From Pseudoalteromonas piscicida (lineage in GTDB: Bacteria; Pseudomonadota; Gammaproteobacteria; Enterobacterales; Alteromonadaceae): a stretch of 64,000 bases of DNA. A program made the position numbers and the translations under genes. Shown piece by piece: positions 9,263 through 19,203 of the stretch. Numbering within the stretch: the first letter of the stretch is position 1; the number at the start of each line of letters is the position of its first letter. Location: contig NZ_CP011925.1 of NCBI RefSeq assembly GCF_000238315.3, positions 682,001 through 746,000 on the forward strand, written 5' to 3'. The notes below the pieces were generated by a model that saw nothing but the letters and a program-made list of their open reading frames with translations, was not told where the DNA came from and did not search any database.

Positions 9263-11803
9263 CTAATTGCAGCTTAGTGTTGGTGATGCTTCTGAAGAGA
9301 TCTGTATCTCAGACAGTGTTACCTCCAGTATCCCGGCGGTTGAAAGCTCGAAAGGGACAACGGTTTTAGTGAAGTCCATGCCTTGGGCTGTAAAGCAATT
9401 GAGGTCAATGCTTAGTGATTGCCACTTGGCTAAAGGGATCGTTTGAAGTTGCTTAGCAATATCGACCTTTGCGGTGCATGAGCCGTTTGCATCCGCTTCG
9501 CCTTCACAACTCATCGCTACCCAAACCGGTTTATCTGGCGCAGCATCAACTTGTACTTTAAAGGTAAGGGCGCTGTCGGTTGGAACACTTGGGCTGATGT
9601 CTTCCCTAAAATAGCTTTCACTGGCGAGTCTAAAGCCGCTGCGTCGACTACCGTCAAAAAGTAGCTCAATGGCATCTTCTTGTACTTCTCTGTCCGTTGT
9701 GCGGTAGCTAATACCACCAAGCGTATGGGTGTTGGCATTTATCAGTTGATTTTCGCCACTGCTGTATAAATGACCTTGCCAAGGTTTATTGATCGACCTT
9801 ACCAGTAAGTCTACACCGCTGGCGAGATTTGCCTGAGTTTGTATTTGCTCTGGTAAATTATCTGCGAGTACATTTTGGTCTGAATAACGTAAGCCAAAAC
9901 CATAAGGTAAAAGTGGGTCGTAATTTTTATCCTGGTAATTTACGATTTGTGTCGGCGTTTTTGGCCAAGAGTAGCTAAGCTTGCCAGTAAAATCATACTT
10001 AACTTGACCGTTTTTGTCGGCGAGTAATACGTCACTGATCCCAATTCCTTCAGATCCCGGTAACCATGCCGCCACAAATGCATCTGATGCGTTGAGTTCA
10101 GGGTTTACCCACATTGGGCGACCACTGATAAACACCGCCACCGTAGGAATTCCTGCTTGTTTAAAGCGTTTGAGTAATGCAAGATCAGATTTATCAGACG
10201 GCTTGTATTCAAGTGTTGCTCTATCACCGTGGCCTTCTGCATAGGGATCTTCGCCAAATACCACAATAGCAACGTCAGGCTTATCTTCGAAATCACCGCT
10301 AGTACTTAATGTGACGGTGCCACCAGCCGCTTCTGCTTGCTGCTTTATACCATCATAAATAGAAGTACCGCCCGGGAAGTCAGCATTGGTGTTGTTGGTA
10401 CCTTGCCAAGTAATACTCCAACCGCCCGATTGTTTGCCGATATTGTCGGCACCATCGCCTGCTAACAAAAGATGTTGGTTCGGTTTCAGTGGTAATAGCT
10501 GATCGTTGTTTTTGAGTAAAACCAGTGACTCACGTACGGCTTGGCGCGCGACTTTACGGTGCGACTCTGCGCCAATGATTTCTGAGTTGCCAGCCAATGG
10601 ACGATTTGCAGGACTTGGTTTTTCAAAAAGTCCCGCACGGAGTTTAACTCTTAAAATACGACTTACTGCATCATCAATGCGAGACTGCGCGATAGCACCG
10701 CTTTTTGCTTGCGCTAGCGTATTGTTGTACAAGGCTTTCCAGTCGTTCGGGGCCATGACAATATCAATGCCGGCATTGATGGCCTCTGTGCAGCTGTCGT
10801 TCGTACAACCTTCTATTTGGCCGTGACCATTCCAGTCGCTCACCACAAAACCATCAAAATTCATTCGCTCTTTGAGCACTTGGGTAAGCAAATAATGGCT
10901 GCCATGCACCTTTTCGCCATGCCAACTGTTAAACGATGCCATCACCGATTGTGCTCCGGCTTCAAGTCCACCTACGTAGCCTTGAGCGTGAAGTGCAATT
11001 AATGCTTTTTCAGAGGCGATATTGTCGCCTTGGTCGTCGCCATCAACCGTACCACCATCGCCAACAAAATGCTTTACTGTGCTGATCACGCGGTTCTTAC
11101 CAAGAAAGTCCGCCTTAGGGTCGCCCTGTAAGCCTTTAACAATAGCGCTGGAATACGCTTTTACGATGTCGGGATGCTCAGAGTACCCTTCATAGGTGCG
11201 TCCCCAGCGATCATCACGTACCACCGCGACCGTAGGGGCAAAGATCCAATCAATTCCGGTGGCTAACACTTCTTTTGCGGTAATGTGGGCGATTTTCTCG
11301 ATGAGATCTGGATTATTTGCCGCGCCAAGGCCAATGTTATGTGGAAATAGCGTAGCGCCAATGACGTTATTGTGGCCATGAACCGCATCCGTTCCCCACA
11401 TGGTAGGAATTGTGCTGCCATCTAGGCTATCGTCAATCGATGCCTGATAAAGCGCTTCGGCAAGTTTGACCCAATCTGCAGGCGTTGCATGTTTGTTGTT
11501 GTAAGGAAATGCGCCGCCGCCATTGAGATATGAGCCGAATCCGTACTCTCGCATTTCTGCGACGGTAATATTTCGAATCTCAGGCTGGATCATCTGCGCA
11601 ATTTTTTGCTCTAGGGTCATCTTAGCGAGTATCGACCGAACTCTTTCTTCTAGATTGTTATCGGTTTCGATAGCAGGAGTCAGCGCTGGCCAGTTTTCCA
11701 CTTGGCGAGCTGCATCAACACTGGTTTTATTTGGGCTTTCGCTACATCCTGTTAAGGTTGCGATAGCCATTGCAAGACTTAGCATGGTTATTTTCGTTTT
11801 CAT
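9263..11803 (-). CDS. GH3 exo-beta-glucanase/beta-glucosidase lipoprotein (ExoP-like)
   Basis: A glycoside hydrolase family 3 enzyme of 846 residues that removes glucose from the ends of beta-1,3/1,4-glucan chains. It begins with a signal peptide and lipobox (LTGC, Cys20 then Ser), so it is anchored in the envelope. The TIM-barrel domain carries the nucleophile in GFVVSDWNGHG (D323), and KHFVGDGGT and EGYSEHP mark the sugar site. An alpha/beta sandwich follows (LLLAGDGADNIGKQSGGWS), then a C-terminal jelly-roll module from about residue 690. The three-domain layout and length match marine ExoP. It is translated 3 bp after the FHS transporter, in one operon behind two LacI-type operators. Confidence 0.92.
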   Translation of the reverse strand: MKTKITMLSLAMAIATLTGCSESPNKTSVDAARQVENWPALTPAIETDNNLEERVRSILAKMTLEQKIAQMIQPEIRNITVAEMREYGFGSYLNGGGAFPYNNKHATPADWVKLAEALYQASIDDSLDGSTIPTMWGTDAVHGHNNVIGATLFPHNIGLGAANNPDLIEKIAHITAKEVLATGIDWIFAPTVAVVRDDRWGRTYEGYSEHPDIVKAYSSAIVKGLQGDPKADFLGKNRVISTVKHFVGDGGTVDGDDQGDNIASEKALIALHAQGYVGGLEAGAQSVMASFNSWHGEKVHGSHYLLTQVLKERMNFDGFVVSDWNGHGQIEGCTNDSCTEAINAGIDIVMAPNDWKALYNNTLAQAKSGAIAQSRIDDAVSRILRVKLRAGLFEKPSPANRPLAGNSEIIGAESHRKVARQAVRESLVLLKNNDQLLPLKPNQHLLLAGDGADNIGKQSGGWSITWQGTNNTNADFPGGTSIYDGIKQQAEAAGGTVTLSTSGDFEDKPDVAIVVFGEDPYAEGHGDRATLEYKPSDKSDLALLKRFKQAGIPTVAVFISGRPMWVNPELNASDAFVAAWLPGSEGIGISDVLLADKNGQVKYDFTGKLSYSWPKTPTQIVNYQDKNYDPLLPYGFGLRYSDQNVLADNLPEQIQTQANLASGVDLLVRSINKPWQGHLYSSGENQLINANTHTLGGISYRTTDREVQEDAIELLFDGSRRSGFRLASESYFREDISPSVPTDSALTFKVQVDAAPDKPVWVAMSCEGEADANGSCTAKVDIAKQLQTIPLAKWQSLSIDLNCFTAQGMDFTKTVVPFELSTAGILEVTLSEIQISSEASPTLSCN

Positions 11804-11806
11804 GTC

Positions 11807-13057
11807 TTAATTACTCTTGAAACGCTGGGGAGTTGCGCCTTTTAATCCAAAGTAGGCGATGTAGATATAGCATAAAGCAGGCAGTAAGAATGACAGCTGC
11901 AGATTGATTCCGTCTGCTAGCATCCCTTGAAATAGCGGGATTACTGCACCGCCGACAATAGCAAGACAGAGAATACCAGAGCCTTGTGCCGTTTGTTTTC
12001 CAAGCCCATTCAACGATAAGCTAAAGATAGTCGGGAACATCACGGAGTTACAAAGCCCGACCGCCAAAATGCTCCAAAGGGCGAGCTGACCGCTGCTAAA
12101 TACTGCGATAAGGACTAATGCAAATGCACAGGCTGCATTAAAGGCAAGCACGGTTCGACCCGATATTTTCTGCATGACTAACGCGCCAATAAAGCGTCCG
12201 ACCATAGCTCCACCCCAATAATATGCGATGAGCTTTGCGGCTTGGGCTTCGGTCATGTTGCCAATGTCCGGTTGATGTAAGAAGCTAACGAGTGTTGATC
12301 CAATCGCTACTTCAGCCCCAACATAAACGAAAATACCGATTGCACCAAGCACCAAATGTCTATGCTGCCATGCCTTGATTTCACCTGTGGTGACTTCTTC
12401 AGTAGTACTACTTAGCTGGGGAAGTTTAATAAAGGCAAAGACCAAAGCCAATGACGCGAGCATGGCTGCCAACATCAAGTAAGGCAACTGGGTTGCGCTG
12501 GCATTGCCCACCTCAACTGTGCTTCCCTCACTGAAGATGAGCATAGCGCCAAAAAATGGGGCGACAGTCGTACCGAGGGAGTTAAAGGCTTGGGTCATGG
12601 TGAGTCGTGCAGGGGCGGTTTCAGGGGAGCCTAGTACACTAACAAAAGGGTTGGCTGCAACTTGTAGCACTGTGATCCCTGCCGCTAGTACAAATAGCGC
12701 GAATAAAAACACGCCATAGATACCACTTTCAGCCGCTGGGTAAAAAAGCACACAACCAACGCCTGCGGTAAGTAATCCAGTTACAATGCCTTTTTGATAG
12801 CCGATTTTTCCAACCAATTTGCCAGCTGGCACCGAAACAACAAAATAGGCGCTAAAAAAGCAAAATTGGATCAGCATCGCTTGAGTGTAATTAAGCTCAA
12901 ACGCGCCTTTGAGGTACGGAATTAAAATATCATTCAAACATGTGATGAAACCCCACATAAAAAATAGTGAGGTGAGGGCCCCCAAAGCAAATCGGTACTG
13001 GCCAGTATGGCCCGTAGCGATTGCTGCTGAAACCTGTGATTGAGACGGTACGCTCAC
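11807..13057 (-). CDS. FHS-family sugar MFS transporter (GluP/NagP/FucP-like)
   Basis: An inner-membrane sugar:H+ symporter of 416 residues with about 12 hydrophobic segments. The N-terminal ALTSLFFMWGFITCLNDIL is the diagnostic motif of the FucP/GluP (FHS) branch. FVLAAGITVLQVAANPFVS and the LGTTVAPFFGA loop also fit glucose/galactose and N-acetylglucosamine transporters. It probably imports glucose or short glucosides released by the GH3 enzyme encoded immediately downstream. It is the first gene of a minus-strand operon, divergent from GH1, with operators at 13084-13121 in the shared control region. Confidence 0.9.
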   Translation of the reverse strand: MSVPSQSQVSAAIATGHTGQYRFALGALTSLFFMWGFITCLNDILIPYLKGAFELNYTQAMLIQFCFFSAYFVVSVPAGKLVGKIGYQKGIVTGLLTAGVGCVLFYPAAESGIYGVFLFALFVLAAGITVLQVAANPFVSVLGSPETAPARLTMTQAFNSLGTTVAPFFGAMLIFSEGSTVEVGNASATQLPYLMLAAMLASLALVFAFIKLPQLSSTTEEVTTGEIKAWQHRHLVLGAIGIFVYVGAEVAIGSTLVSFLHQPDIGNMTEAQAAKLIAYYWGGAMVGRFIGALVMQKISGRTVLAFNAACAFALVLIAVFSSGQLALWSILAVGLCNSVMFPTIFSLSLNGLGKQTAQGSGILCLAIVGGAVIPLFQGMLADGINLQLSFLLPALCYIYIAYFGLKGATPQRFKSN

Positions 13058-13083
13058 GACAAACTCCTAGTTGATTTTTTTTG

Positions 13084-13097
13084 GTAAAGCGCTTACA
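13084..13097. promoter_or_regulatory. LacI-type operator in the MFS/GH1 divergent region
   Basis: GTAAAGCGCTTACA shares the AGCGCTTACA core with the GH16 operators. It lies 27 bp upstream of the FHS transporter start. Confidence 0.75.
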
Positions 13098-13107
13098 TTT
13101 ATAAAAA

Positions 13108-13121
13108 TGAAAGCGCTTACA
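13108..13121. promoter_or_regulatory. second LacI-type operator in the MFS/GH1 region
   Basis: TGAAAGCGCTTACA is identical to 740-753. It is centred 24 bp from the preceding site and could control both divergent transcripts. Confidence 0.78.
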
Positions 13122-13242
13122 TTTCTAATGATGATTGCAGAAAGCGAACACGAATTCAAATAAAAAATGTTTTTGCCTTGCACAGTCACTAACACAACAC
13201 GCTCGTACCTTGGCGTGAACACATAACTTGGAACGATTAACC

Positions 13243-14586
13243 ATGAATAAAATTATCCTGCCAACACACTCGGCCATGTTGAAGGCAGACTATATTTTCG
13301 GCGTTGCGACTTCGTCATTTCAAATCGAAGGTGAGCGGCGTGGGCGTTGTGAGTCAATTTGGGATAGGTTTTGTGAACATGATGGCGCGATAAAGGATAG
13401 TAGTAACGGTGATATTGCCTGTGAGCATATATCCAGGTGGCAGCAAGATGTTGAGCTCATAACCAGTTTGGGGGTTGACGCCTATCGCCTTTCTATTTCT
13501 TGGCCAAGAGTAATGAATGATGATGGCACGGTTAACGATGCTGGACTTTCATTTTACCAACAATTGGTCGATGCGTTGGTTGCGAAAGGCTTAAAAGTGT
13601 TTGTCACGCTCTATCACTGGGATTTGCCACAAGCGCTTGAGAATAAGGGCGGTTGGCTGAATCGAGAAACGGCTGTAGCATTTGCACGGTATACCGAGGT
13701 GGTATGTAAAGCACTAGGCGATAAAGTGTATGCGTACACCACGTTAAATGAACCATTTTGTAGTGCACATTTGGGGTATGAATTAGGTATTCATGCACCG
13801 GGTTTGCGCTCCCAAGCGGCGGGAAGACAAGCAGCTCATCACCTGCTTCTTGCTCACGGCTTAGCGATGCAAGTACTAAGAGCGCATTGCCCAAATAGCC
13901 TTCTTGGAGTCGTGTTGAATTTTGCCAATGCGGATCCTGTGTCTACAGCGCATTGTGACGTGGAAGCGGCAAAAATCGCGGATGATTACTGTAATCACTG
14001 GTATATCAAGCCTATTCTTGAAGGGCAGTACCCAGATTTACTTGCCCAGCTCCCAAGGGACGTACAACCAGATATTTTAGCTGGAGATTTAGAGATTATT
14101 GCTGCGCCCATTGATTATCTTGGCGTGAACTATTACACCCGAAATATTTATCAATCTGATGGTAATGGATGGTATGAACAAGTTGAGCCTAGTGCAGAAA
14201 CACTTACTACAATGGGCTGGGAAGTCGTGCCAGACTCTTTTTGTACATTGCTTCGGGAGTTACATGCTGAGTACCAATTGCCACCACTTTATATCACAGA
14301 AAATGGTGCGGCCTTTGACGATAAAATGGAAAATGGCGAAGTATTAGACGCGCAAAGACTAGCTTACTTCCAATCTCATCTGCTCGCAGTTAATCAAGCA
14401 ATGGAGCAGGGCGTTGATATTCGTGGCTACTTTGCATGGAGTTTAATGGATAACTTCGAATGGGCAGAGGGGTATACGCAACGCTTTGGTATTGTGCACG
14501 TTGATTATCATACTCAGCAAAGAACCTTAAAGGCGAGTGCAAAAGCCTACCAAACGATGCTGCTTGAGCGTAAATCAAGTGTCTAA
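13243..14586 (+). CDS. GH1 beta-glucosidase
   Basis: A cytoplasmic family 1 glycoside hydrolase (447 residues from this start) that hydrolyses imported beta-glucosides such as laminaribiose to glucose. No signal peptide is present. The family motifs are complete: FGVATSSFQIEG at the N terminus, acid/base E170 in TLNEP, nucleophile E353 in YITENG and FAWSLMDNFEW near the end. ATG at 13243 follows a GGAA ribosome-binding sequence; an upstream in-frame TTG at 13228 is less likely. It is followed at 70 bp by the LacI regulator and sugar porter, in the same direction. Confidence 0.93.
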   Translation: MNKIILPTHSAMLKADYIFGVATSSFQIEGERRGRCESIWDRFCEHDGAIKDSSNGDIACEHISRWQQDVELITSLGVDAYRLSISWPRVMNDDGTVNDAGLSFYQQLVDALVAKGLKVFVTLYHWDLPQALENKGGWLNRETAVAFARYTEVVCKALGDKVYAYTTLNEPFCSAHLGYELGIHAPGLRSQAAGRQAAHHLLLAHGLAMQVLRAHCPNSLLGVVLNFANADPVSTAHCDVEAAKIADDYCNHWYIKPILEGQYPDLLAQLPRDVQPDILAGDLEIIAAPIDYLGVNYYTRNIYQSDGNGWYEQVEPSAETLTTMGWEVVPDSFCTLLRELHAEYQLPPLYITENGAAFDDKMENGEVLDAQRLAYFQSHLLAVNQAMEQGVDIRGYFAWSLMDNFEWAEGYTQRFGIVHVDYHTQQRTLKASAKAYQTMLLERKSSV

Positions 14587-14655
14587 AACTATGCGCATTT
14601 TGAGCCAAAATTGGTATAGTGCGCAGATACAACTGATGGAGTAAAAGTAATAGAT

Positions 14656-15663
14656 ATGGCAACGATTTACGAAGTCTCAAAAGCTGCAGGGGTATCATTA
14701 GCCACGGTGTCACGGGTGATGAATGGCAATGCAAAGGTGAGTGACAAAACCAAAGAGAAGGTGCTCGCGGCAATGTCAGAGTTAGGTTATAAACCTAACG
14801 CCATCGCGCAATCTTTGGCTTCTAACCGCAGTAACAGTGTGGGGCTTATGGTATCTGAGCTACACGGTTCTTTCTTTGGTGACATGATGAGCACCATAGA
14901 GAGTACGCTGAGAACGGCGGGTAAACATGCCATTATTGCTGCGGGTCACAGTGATGAAGAAAAAGAGCAACAAGCCATCGAATTTTTATTGGACAGGCGC
15001 TGCGATGCCTTAATTGTGCATGCAGAAGCAGTCAGTGATGAATATCTCATTGAGCTTGCGGGACGAGATGTAGAACTGGTGCTAGTGAACCGCCACATTC
15101 CAGAGTTGGCAGAGCGCTGTTTTTATACTGACAACGAACTGGGTGGATACTTAGCGACTGAGGCGCTATTGCAGCGCGGACATCGAGATATCGCGTATAT
15201 CAGTGGACCGTTATTTAAGCTTGACGCCAAAGCGCGTTTGGCTGGTCATCAAAAAGCCTTAGCTGAATACAATGTGTCATTCGATCCTAAGCTCTCATTT
15301 GAAGGCGGTTATCATGAAATCGATGGCATCGCAGGATTTAATCATTTAATGCAAACAGGGCAGCGCTTTAGTGCCTTGGTTTGCGCAAACGATGAGATGG
15401 CATCAGGTGCGATGACTGCGGCCAGAGAAGCAGGACTTGATGTCCCATCAGCGCTTTCCGTTGTAGGCTTTGACGATGTGTTATTTACCAAATATCTTTA
15501 TCCAAAACTTACCACCATAGATAACCCTATTCGTAAAATGGGCAATGCGGCCGCGCGTTGGGTACTTAAGCATGTGTATAAAGAGAAGCACCAACCCGAT
15601 GTGGAAAATCTCTACCCACCAACCTTAATCTTGCGCGATTCTATCGCCGTAAAAGCAGAGTAA
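14656..15663 (+). CDS. LacI-family transcriptional regulator of the beta-glucan locus
   Basis: A 335-residue DNA-binding repressor. Residues 1-50 form the LacI helix-turn-helix and hinge (TIYEVSKAAGVSLATVSRVMNG, then YKPNAIAQSLASNRS). The rest is a periplasmic-binding-protein-like effector domain with VVGFDDVLFTKYLYPKLTTI near the C terminus. It probably binds the AGCGCT-centred palindromes at 740, 781, 13084 and 13108, and releases them in the presence of a glucoside or glucose, inferred from adjacency. It lies between GH1 and the sugar porter, 6 bp before the latter. Confidence 0.9.
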   Translation: MATIYEVSKAAGVSLATVSRVMNGNAKVSDKTKEKVLAAMSELGYKPNAIAQSLASNRSNSVGLMVSELHGSFFGDMMSTIESTLRTAGKHAIIAAGHSDEEKEQQAIEFLLDRRCDALIVHAEAVSDEYLIELAGRDVELVLVNRHIPELAERCFYTDNELGGYLATEALLQRGHRDIAYISGPLFKLDAKARLAGHQKALAEYNVSFDPKLSFEGGYHEIDGIAGFNHLMQTGQRFSALVCANDEMASGAMTAAREAGLDVPSALSVVGFDDVLFTKYLYPKLTTIDNPIRKMGNAAARWVLKHVYKEKHQPDVENLYPPTLILRDSIAVKAE

Positions 15664-15669
15664 TAAGCG

Positions 15670-17256
15670 ATGACCAGCCTGTCGATATCCAATGCATTAA
15701 AGTACACCTTAATTGTATCGTTAGGTGGGTTTATTTTTGGCTTTGATGCGTCGGTGATTTCGGGTGCAATTGGGTTTATTAGCGAGGCCTTTAAGCTCAC
15801 CCCATGGCAGCAAGGGATAGTCGTGAGTGCGCCTACCTTAGGAGGGTTGGTCGCAACTCTTATTGCAGGGCCGGTGGCCGATGCCATTGGCCGTAAGCAA
15901 ACATTACTGATGACCGCGTGTTTGTATTTTGTCTCCGCGATTGGCTCGGCTTTTGCGACTTCGTTTGAAGCATTGGTGATTGCGCGTTTTATTGGCGGTA
16001 TGGCATTTTGTTCCTTGATGGTGGCGCCTATGTATATTGCTGAGATCAGCTTAGCGGATCAGCGCGGGCGTTTGGTATCGGTTAACCAGCTCAATATCGT
16101 CGTTGGCCTATTTATCTCTTATTTCACTAATTATTTCTTACTTCAGCTCAGCCATAGCGATGCAATGTGGGTGTCTAGTTGGCAAATAGACAGTCAAACA
16201 TGGCGTTGGATGCTTGGTGTTGAAGCTCTGCCAGCACTGGCTTGGGTTTTGTTGTTACTGTTATTACCGCGAAGCCCTCGATGGTTATTGATGAAGGATC
16301 AGCAGCTAGAGGCTAAACGTACATTGACGCGATTATTTGGTAGCAACAATGCACAACAGCAACTTGATGCTATTCAAGCCGCGTTACCTAAACTGCAACT
16401 GAGTAGTTTGTCGCTTGCACGCAAAATGGGCAGTTTGTTTAGTAAGCGACTTCGTGTCCCTTTGATGGTAGGCATTGTGCTTGCCGTCGCGCAGCAAGTC
16501 ACCGGGATCAATGTGGTGTTTTTTTATGCTCCGACCATTTTTGAGCAAAGCGGTATTGGTACTGACGCTGCATTTATGCAAGCGATTTGGATTGGTCTGA
16601 TCAATGTGGTTTTTACCATCGTTGCGCTACTGACCATAGATAAACTCGGACGGCGACCATTGTTGCTCATTGGGTTAACTGGTATTTGCTTTAGTATGGC
16701 GCTGTGTAGTTGGGGCTTTAAACAAGCAACTTATCAGCTAAATACAGCGCATATTGCTGAAATTAAAACTGAAGTAGACGATTTTCCTGTGCATGCTTTA
16801 GCACCAATATTAGGCCAGACTTTCACCTCCGATGTTGCATTTAATGACGCAATCAAGCAGCGTTTAACTGCAGATGAGTACCGGCAATACAAGTCCGTGA
16901 TTTTCGCTCACAGTATTAATATGCCAGCAAAACTGGTTCTGCTTGGGATTTCCCTTTTTGTGGCGTCGTTCGCGATGTCGCTGGGGCCAGTCATGTGGGT
17001 AATGTTTTCGGAGATATTTCCAAATGCAATTCGAGCCGTTGCGATTTCCGTTGTCGGTGTGATTAATAATGCCGCTAGCTTTACTGTACAACTAGTGTTT
17101 CCGTGGGAGCTTGAATATTTAGGTGCAAGCACCACCTTTTTATTGTACAGCCTGTTTTCATTGCTTTCGTTTGCGCTGGTATTTTTGTTTGTGGAAGAAA
17201 CCAAGGGTAAGAGCTTGGAGCAGCTAAGCGAAAGTTTGGAAGCAAGAGCAGGTTAG
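15670..17256 (+). CDS. sugar-porter family MFS transporter
   Basis: An inner-membrane proton-coupled monosaccharide transporter of 528 residues with 12 predicted membrane segments. Signatures of the sugar porter family are GGFIFGFDASVISG in helix 1, GPVADAIGRKQ between helices 2 and 3, PRSPRWLL after helix 6, QQVTGINVVFFYAP in helix 7, DKLGRRPLLL, and the terminal VEETKGKSLEQ. The loop between helices 9 and 10 has an insertion of about 70 residues (roughly 355-420) that accounts for its above-average length. It follows the LacI gene by 6 bp, and probably takes up glucose. Confidence 0.9.
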   Translation: MTSLSISNALKYTLIVSLGGFIFGFDASVISGAIGFISEAFKLTPWQQGIVVSAPTLGGLVATLIAGPVADAIGRKQTLLMTACLYFVSAIGSAFATSFEALVIARFIGGMAFCSLMVAPMYIAEISLADQRGRLVSVNQLNIVVGLFISYFTNYFLLQLSHSDAMWVSSWQIDSQTWRWMLGVEALPALAWVLLLLLLPRSPRWLLMKDQQLEAKRTLTRLFGSNNAQQQLDAIQAALPKLQLSSLSLARKMGSLFSKRLRVPLMVGIVLAVAQQVTGINVVFFYAPTIFEQSGIGTDAAFMQAIWIGLINVVFTIVALLTIDKLGRRPLLLIGLTGICFSMALCSWGFKQATYQLNTAHIAEIKTEVDDFPVHALAPILGQTFTSDVAFNDAIKQRLTADEYRQYKSVIFAHSINMPAKLVLLGISLFVASFAMSLGPVMWVMFSEIFPNAIRAVAISVVGVINNAASFTVQLVFPWELEYLGASTTFLLYSLFSLLSFALVFLFVEETKGKSLEQLSESLEARAG

Positions 17257-17370
17257 CAAAACTCGCGATAAAATATTTTTCCATGTAATTTTTTTGTAAA
17301 CGATTTTTCATGTTGGGGATTTATCATCTTCCTTGGACTAGTCCAGAAATTCACATTTAAAGGAAAGATA

Positions 17371-19119
17371 ATGAAATTACCCGTGCTTAGCAGTGCATTA
17401 CTTGCACTTTCATTTACCGCAAGTGTAAATGCACTTGAAAACAAAGTATTGCTCATTGGTATCGATGGCCTGCAATACGAAAAAATTGCTGCCAATAATA
17501 CGCCGAACTTTGATCGCCTATATCTAACTCAAGCTTACACTGGCGGGATCGCAAAAACACAAACACAGCAAAAAACCAAAAGTGGCCCAGGTTGGGCGAC
17601 AATTTTAACTGGGATTTGGGTGAATAAGCATCAAGTGCCGAGCAACGACTCAGGTCTAGCAAACAAAGCCTATCCCAGCCTTTATCGTTACATCGCAGAA
17701 CATGATGCTAACGCCGATATCTCAAGTTTTAGTACTTGGGGACCCATTCATACGCAATTCTTCAGTGACGATGTTGCCTTGATGGACAGAAGATCGGAGG
17801 GAGGTAGCGACGACGATAATTTAAATAAAGCGCTGGCAACATTAAATAACGGCTCACCTGATTTTGTCTTTTTACATTTAGATGAACCGGACGCCGTGGG
17901 TCACAGCTTATGCTTTGGTTCTGCCTACAATAAATCGGTAGAAGATGCGGACAAGCGACTGGGTAAACTGCTCGACGCGGTTGAAGCAAGAGAGCAAAAC
18001 GGTGAGAACTGGTTGGTGATGGTCACCACCGATCATGGCCGTACACCGGTTGTCGGCTGTCATCACGGTGAGCAAACCGAGCCTGAGAAAACCATCTTTA
18101 TCGCCACCAACAAAGTGCTGAATAAAGAATTTAGCTCAAAAGACGTTAATCCTGCTAATACCGACTTTTCTGGTTTATATGGCTATCCAGCACAGACAGC
18201 GATTGTACCGACGATTTTATCTTACATGGGCATTGAAACAAATGTGCAAGCGGGTTTTGAAAGCACGCCGATGTACGGTGACTTAGGAATTCGTAAACTC
18301 AATTATGCCAATAAACTATTTACGTGGCTAAATGGTGCGAATGCGCAAACGCGTGTTTATCGAAATAGCCAATTGGTTGAAACATTGCCTGCTGGTGTTA
18401 CACAGTGGCAAGATCCGCAGCCCGAATCTGGCATCAATAACTATAGCTTTGAGCAACAGGGTGTGTATGTTGGCTATCGAGTTACCGAGCTGAAACTCAG
18501 TGCGGCGCATCAGTGGCACAATACTAAGAGCTACTTTTTCTCTGAAGACGCGCGCTACTGGCGTTACGATACGGTGTTAGATAAAACAGATGATGGCTAT
18601 CCGGTATCGGTGACTAATGGCAACTGGCCGGGACTTGGCGATTATGCACAACAAATTCGAGCGAGTTTTTATAAAGACAGTGATACGGTGTACTACTTCC
18701 TATCGGATAGTCAATACCTGAGCTATGACGTACAGAGCGATAAGGTACGAGCAGGTTACCCTCAAGCAATTGATAACAATACTTGGCCAGGGCTTGCTGC
18801 CTACGCAAATAAAATAACCGCAACTCTTCGTTGGACGTCAGATAAGGTGTATTTCTTCCTAGATGATGGTCAATACTTACGCTATGACTTGGGAGATGAC
18901 CGAGTGGACAGTGGGTATCCCAAGGCTATCAACGATAATACTTGGCCGGGACTTGGTGCCTACGCGACAAAGATAAGTGCAGCATTAAAGTGGAACGACA
19001 CGCGTGCTTATTTCTTCTTAACTGACGGTCGCTATTTAAGATATAGCATTACTTTTGACAAAGTGGATGCGGGTTATCCTAAAGCCATTGATAATGGCAC
19101 TTGGCCCGGGTTGCAGTAA
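17371..19119 (+). CDS. type I phosphodiesterase/alkaline-phosphatase-family enzyme fused to hemopexin-like repeats
   Basis: A secreted 582-residue protein with a signal peptide (cleaved near VNA, residue 20). Residues about 22-320 form an alkaline-phosphatase-superfamily domain of the nucleotide pyrophosphatase/phosphodiesterase type: metal site in LLIGIDGL, nucleophile region SGPGWATILTG, then LHLDEPDAVGH and TTDHGR. From about residue 378 to the end are four repeats, each YFF-x-D-x-x-YLRYD followed by D-x-GYP-x-(A/S)I and W-PGL, a four-bladed hemopexin-like propeller. Phosphate ester cleavage is inferred; the substrate is unknown. It lies 114 bp after the sugar porter but is probably separate. 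Confidence 0.82.
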   Translation: MKLPVLSSALLALSFTASVNALENKVLLIGIDGLQYEKIAANNTPNFDRLYLTQAYTGGIAKTQTQQKTKSGPGWATILTGIWVNKHQVPSNDSGLANKAYPSLYRYIAEHDANADISSFSTWGPIHTQFFSDDVALMDRRSEGGSDDDNLNKALATLNNGSPDFVFLHLDEPDAVGHSLCFGSAYNKSVEDADKRLGKLLDAVEAREQNGENWLVMVTTDHGRTPVVGCHHGEQTEPEKTIFIATNKVLNKEFSSKDVNPANTDFSGLYGYPAQTAIVPTILSYMGIETNVQAGFESTPMYGDLGIRKLNYANKLFTWLNGANAQTRVYRNSQLVETLPAGVTQWQDPQPESGINNYSFEQQGVYVGYRVTELKLSAAHQWHNTKSYFFSEDARYWRYDTVLDKTDDGYPVSVTNGNWPGLGDYAQQIRASFYKDSDTVYYFLSDSQYLSYDVQSDKVRAGYPQAIDNNTWPGLAAYANKITATLRWTSDKVYFFLDDGQYLRYDLGDDRVDSGYPKAINDNTWPGLGAYATKISAALKWNDTRAYFFLTDGRYLRYSITFDKVDAGYPKAIDNGTWPGLQ

Positions 19120-19143
19120 ACCCTGCAAAAGTATCGGATCTTG

Positions 19144-19164
19144 AAGGGAGTGAACAACTCCCTT
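19144..19164 (+). terminator. weak terminator-like hairpin
   Basis: AAGGGAGT (19144-19151) pairs with ACTCCCTT (19157-19164). The following sequence is only moderately T-rich. Confidence 0.5.
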
Positions 19165-19203
19165 TGTCATCTTGTTTTATTCTTCAATGCGCGTTTTTCA
19201 GTT

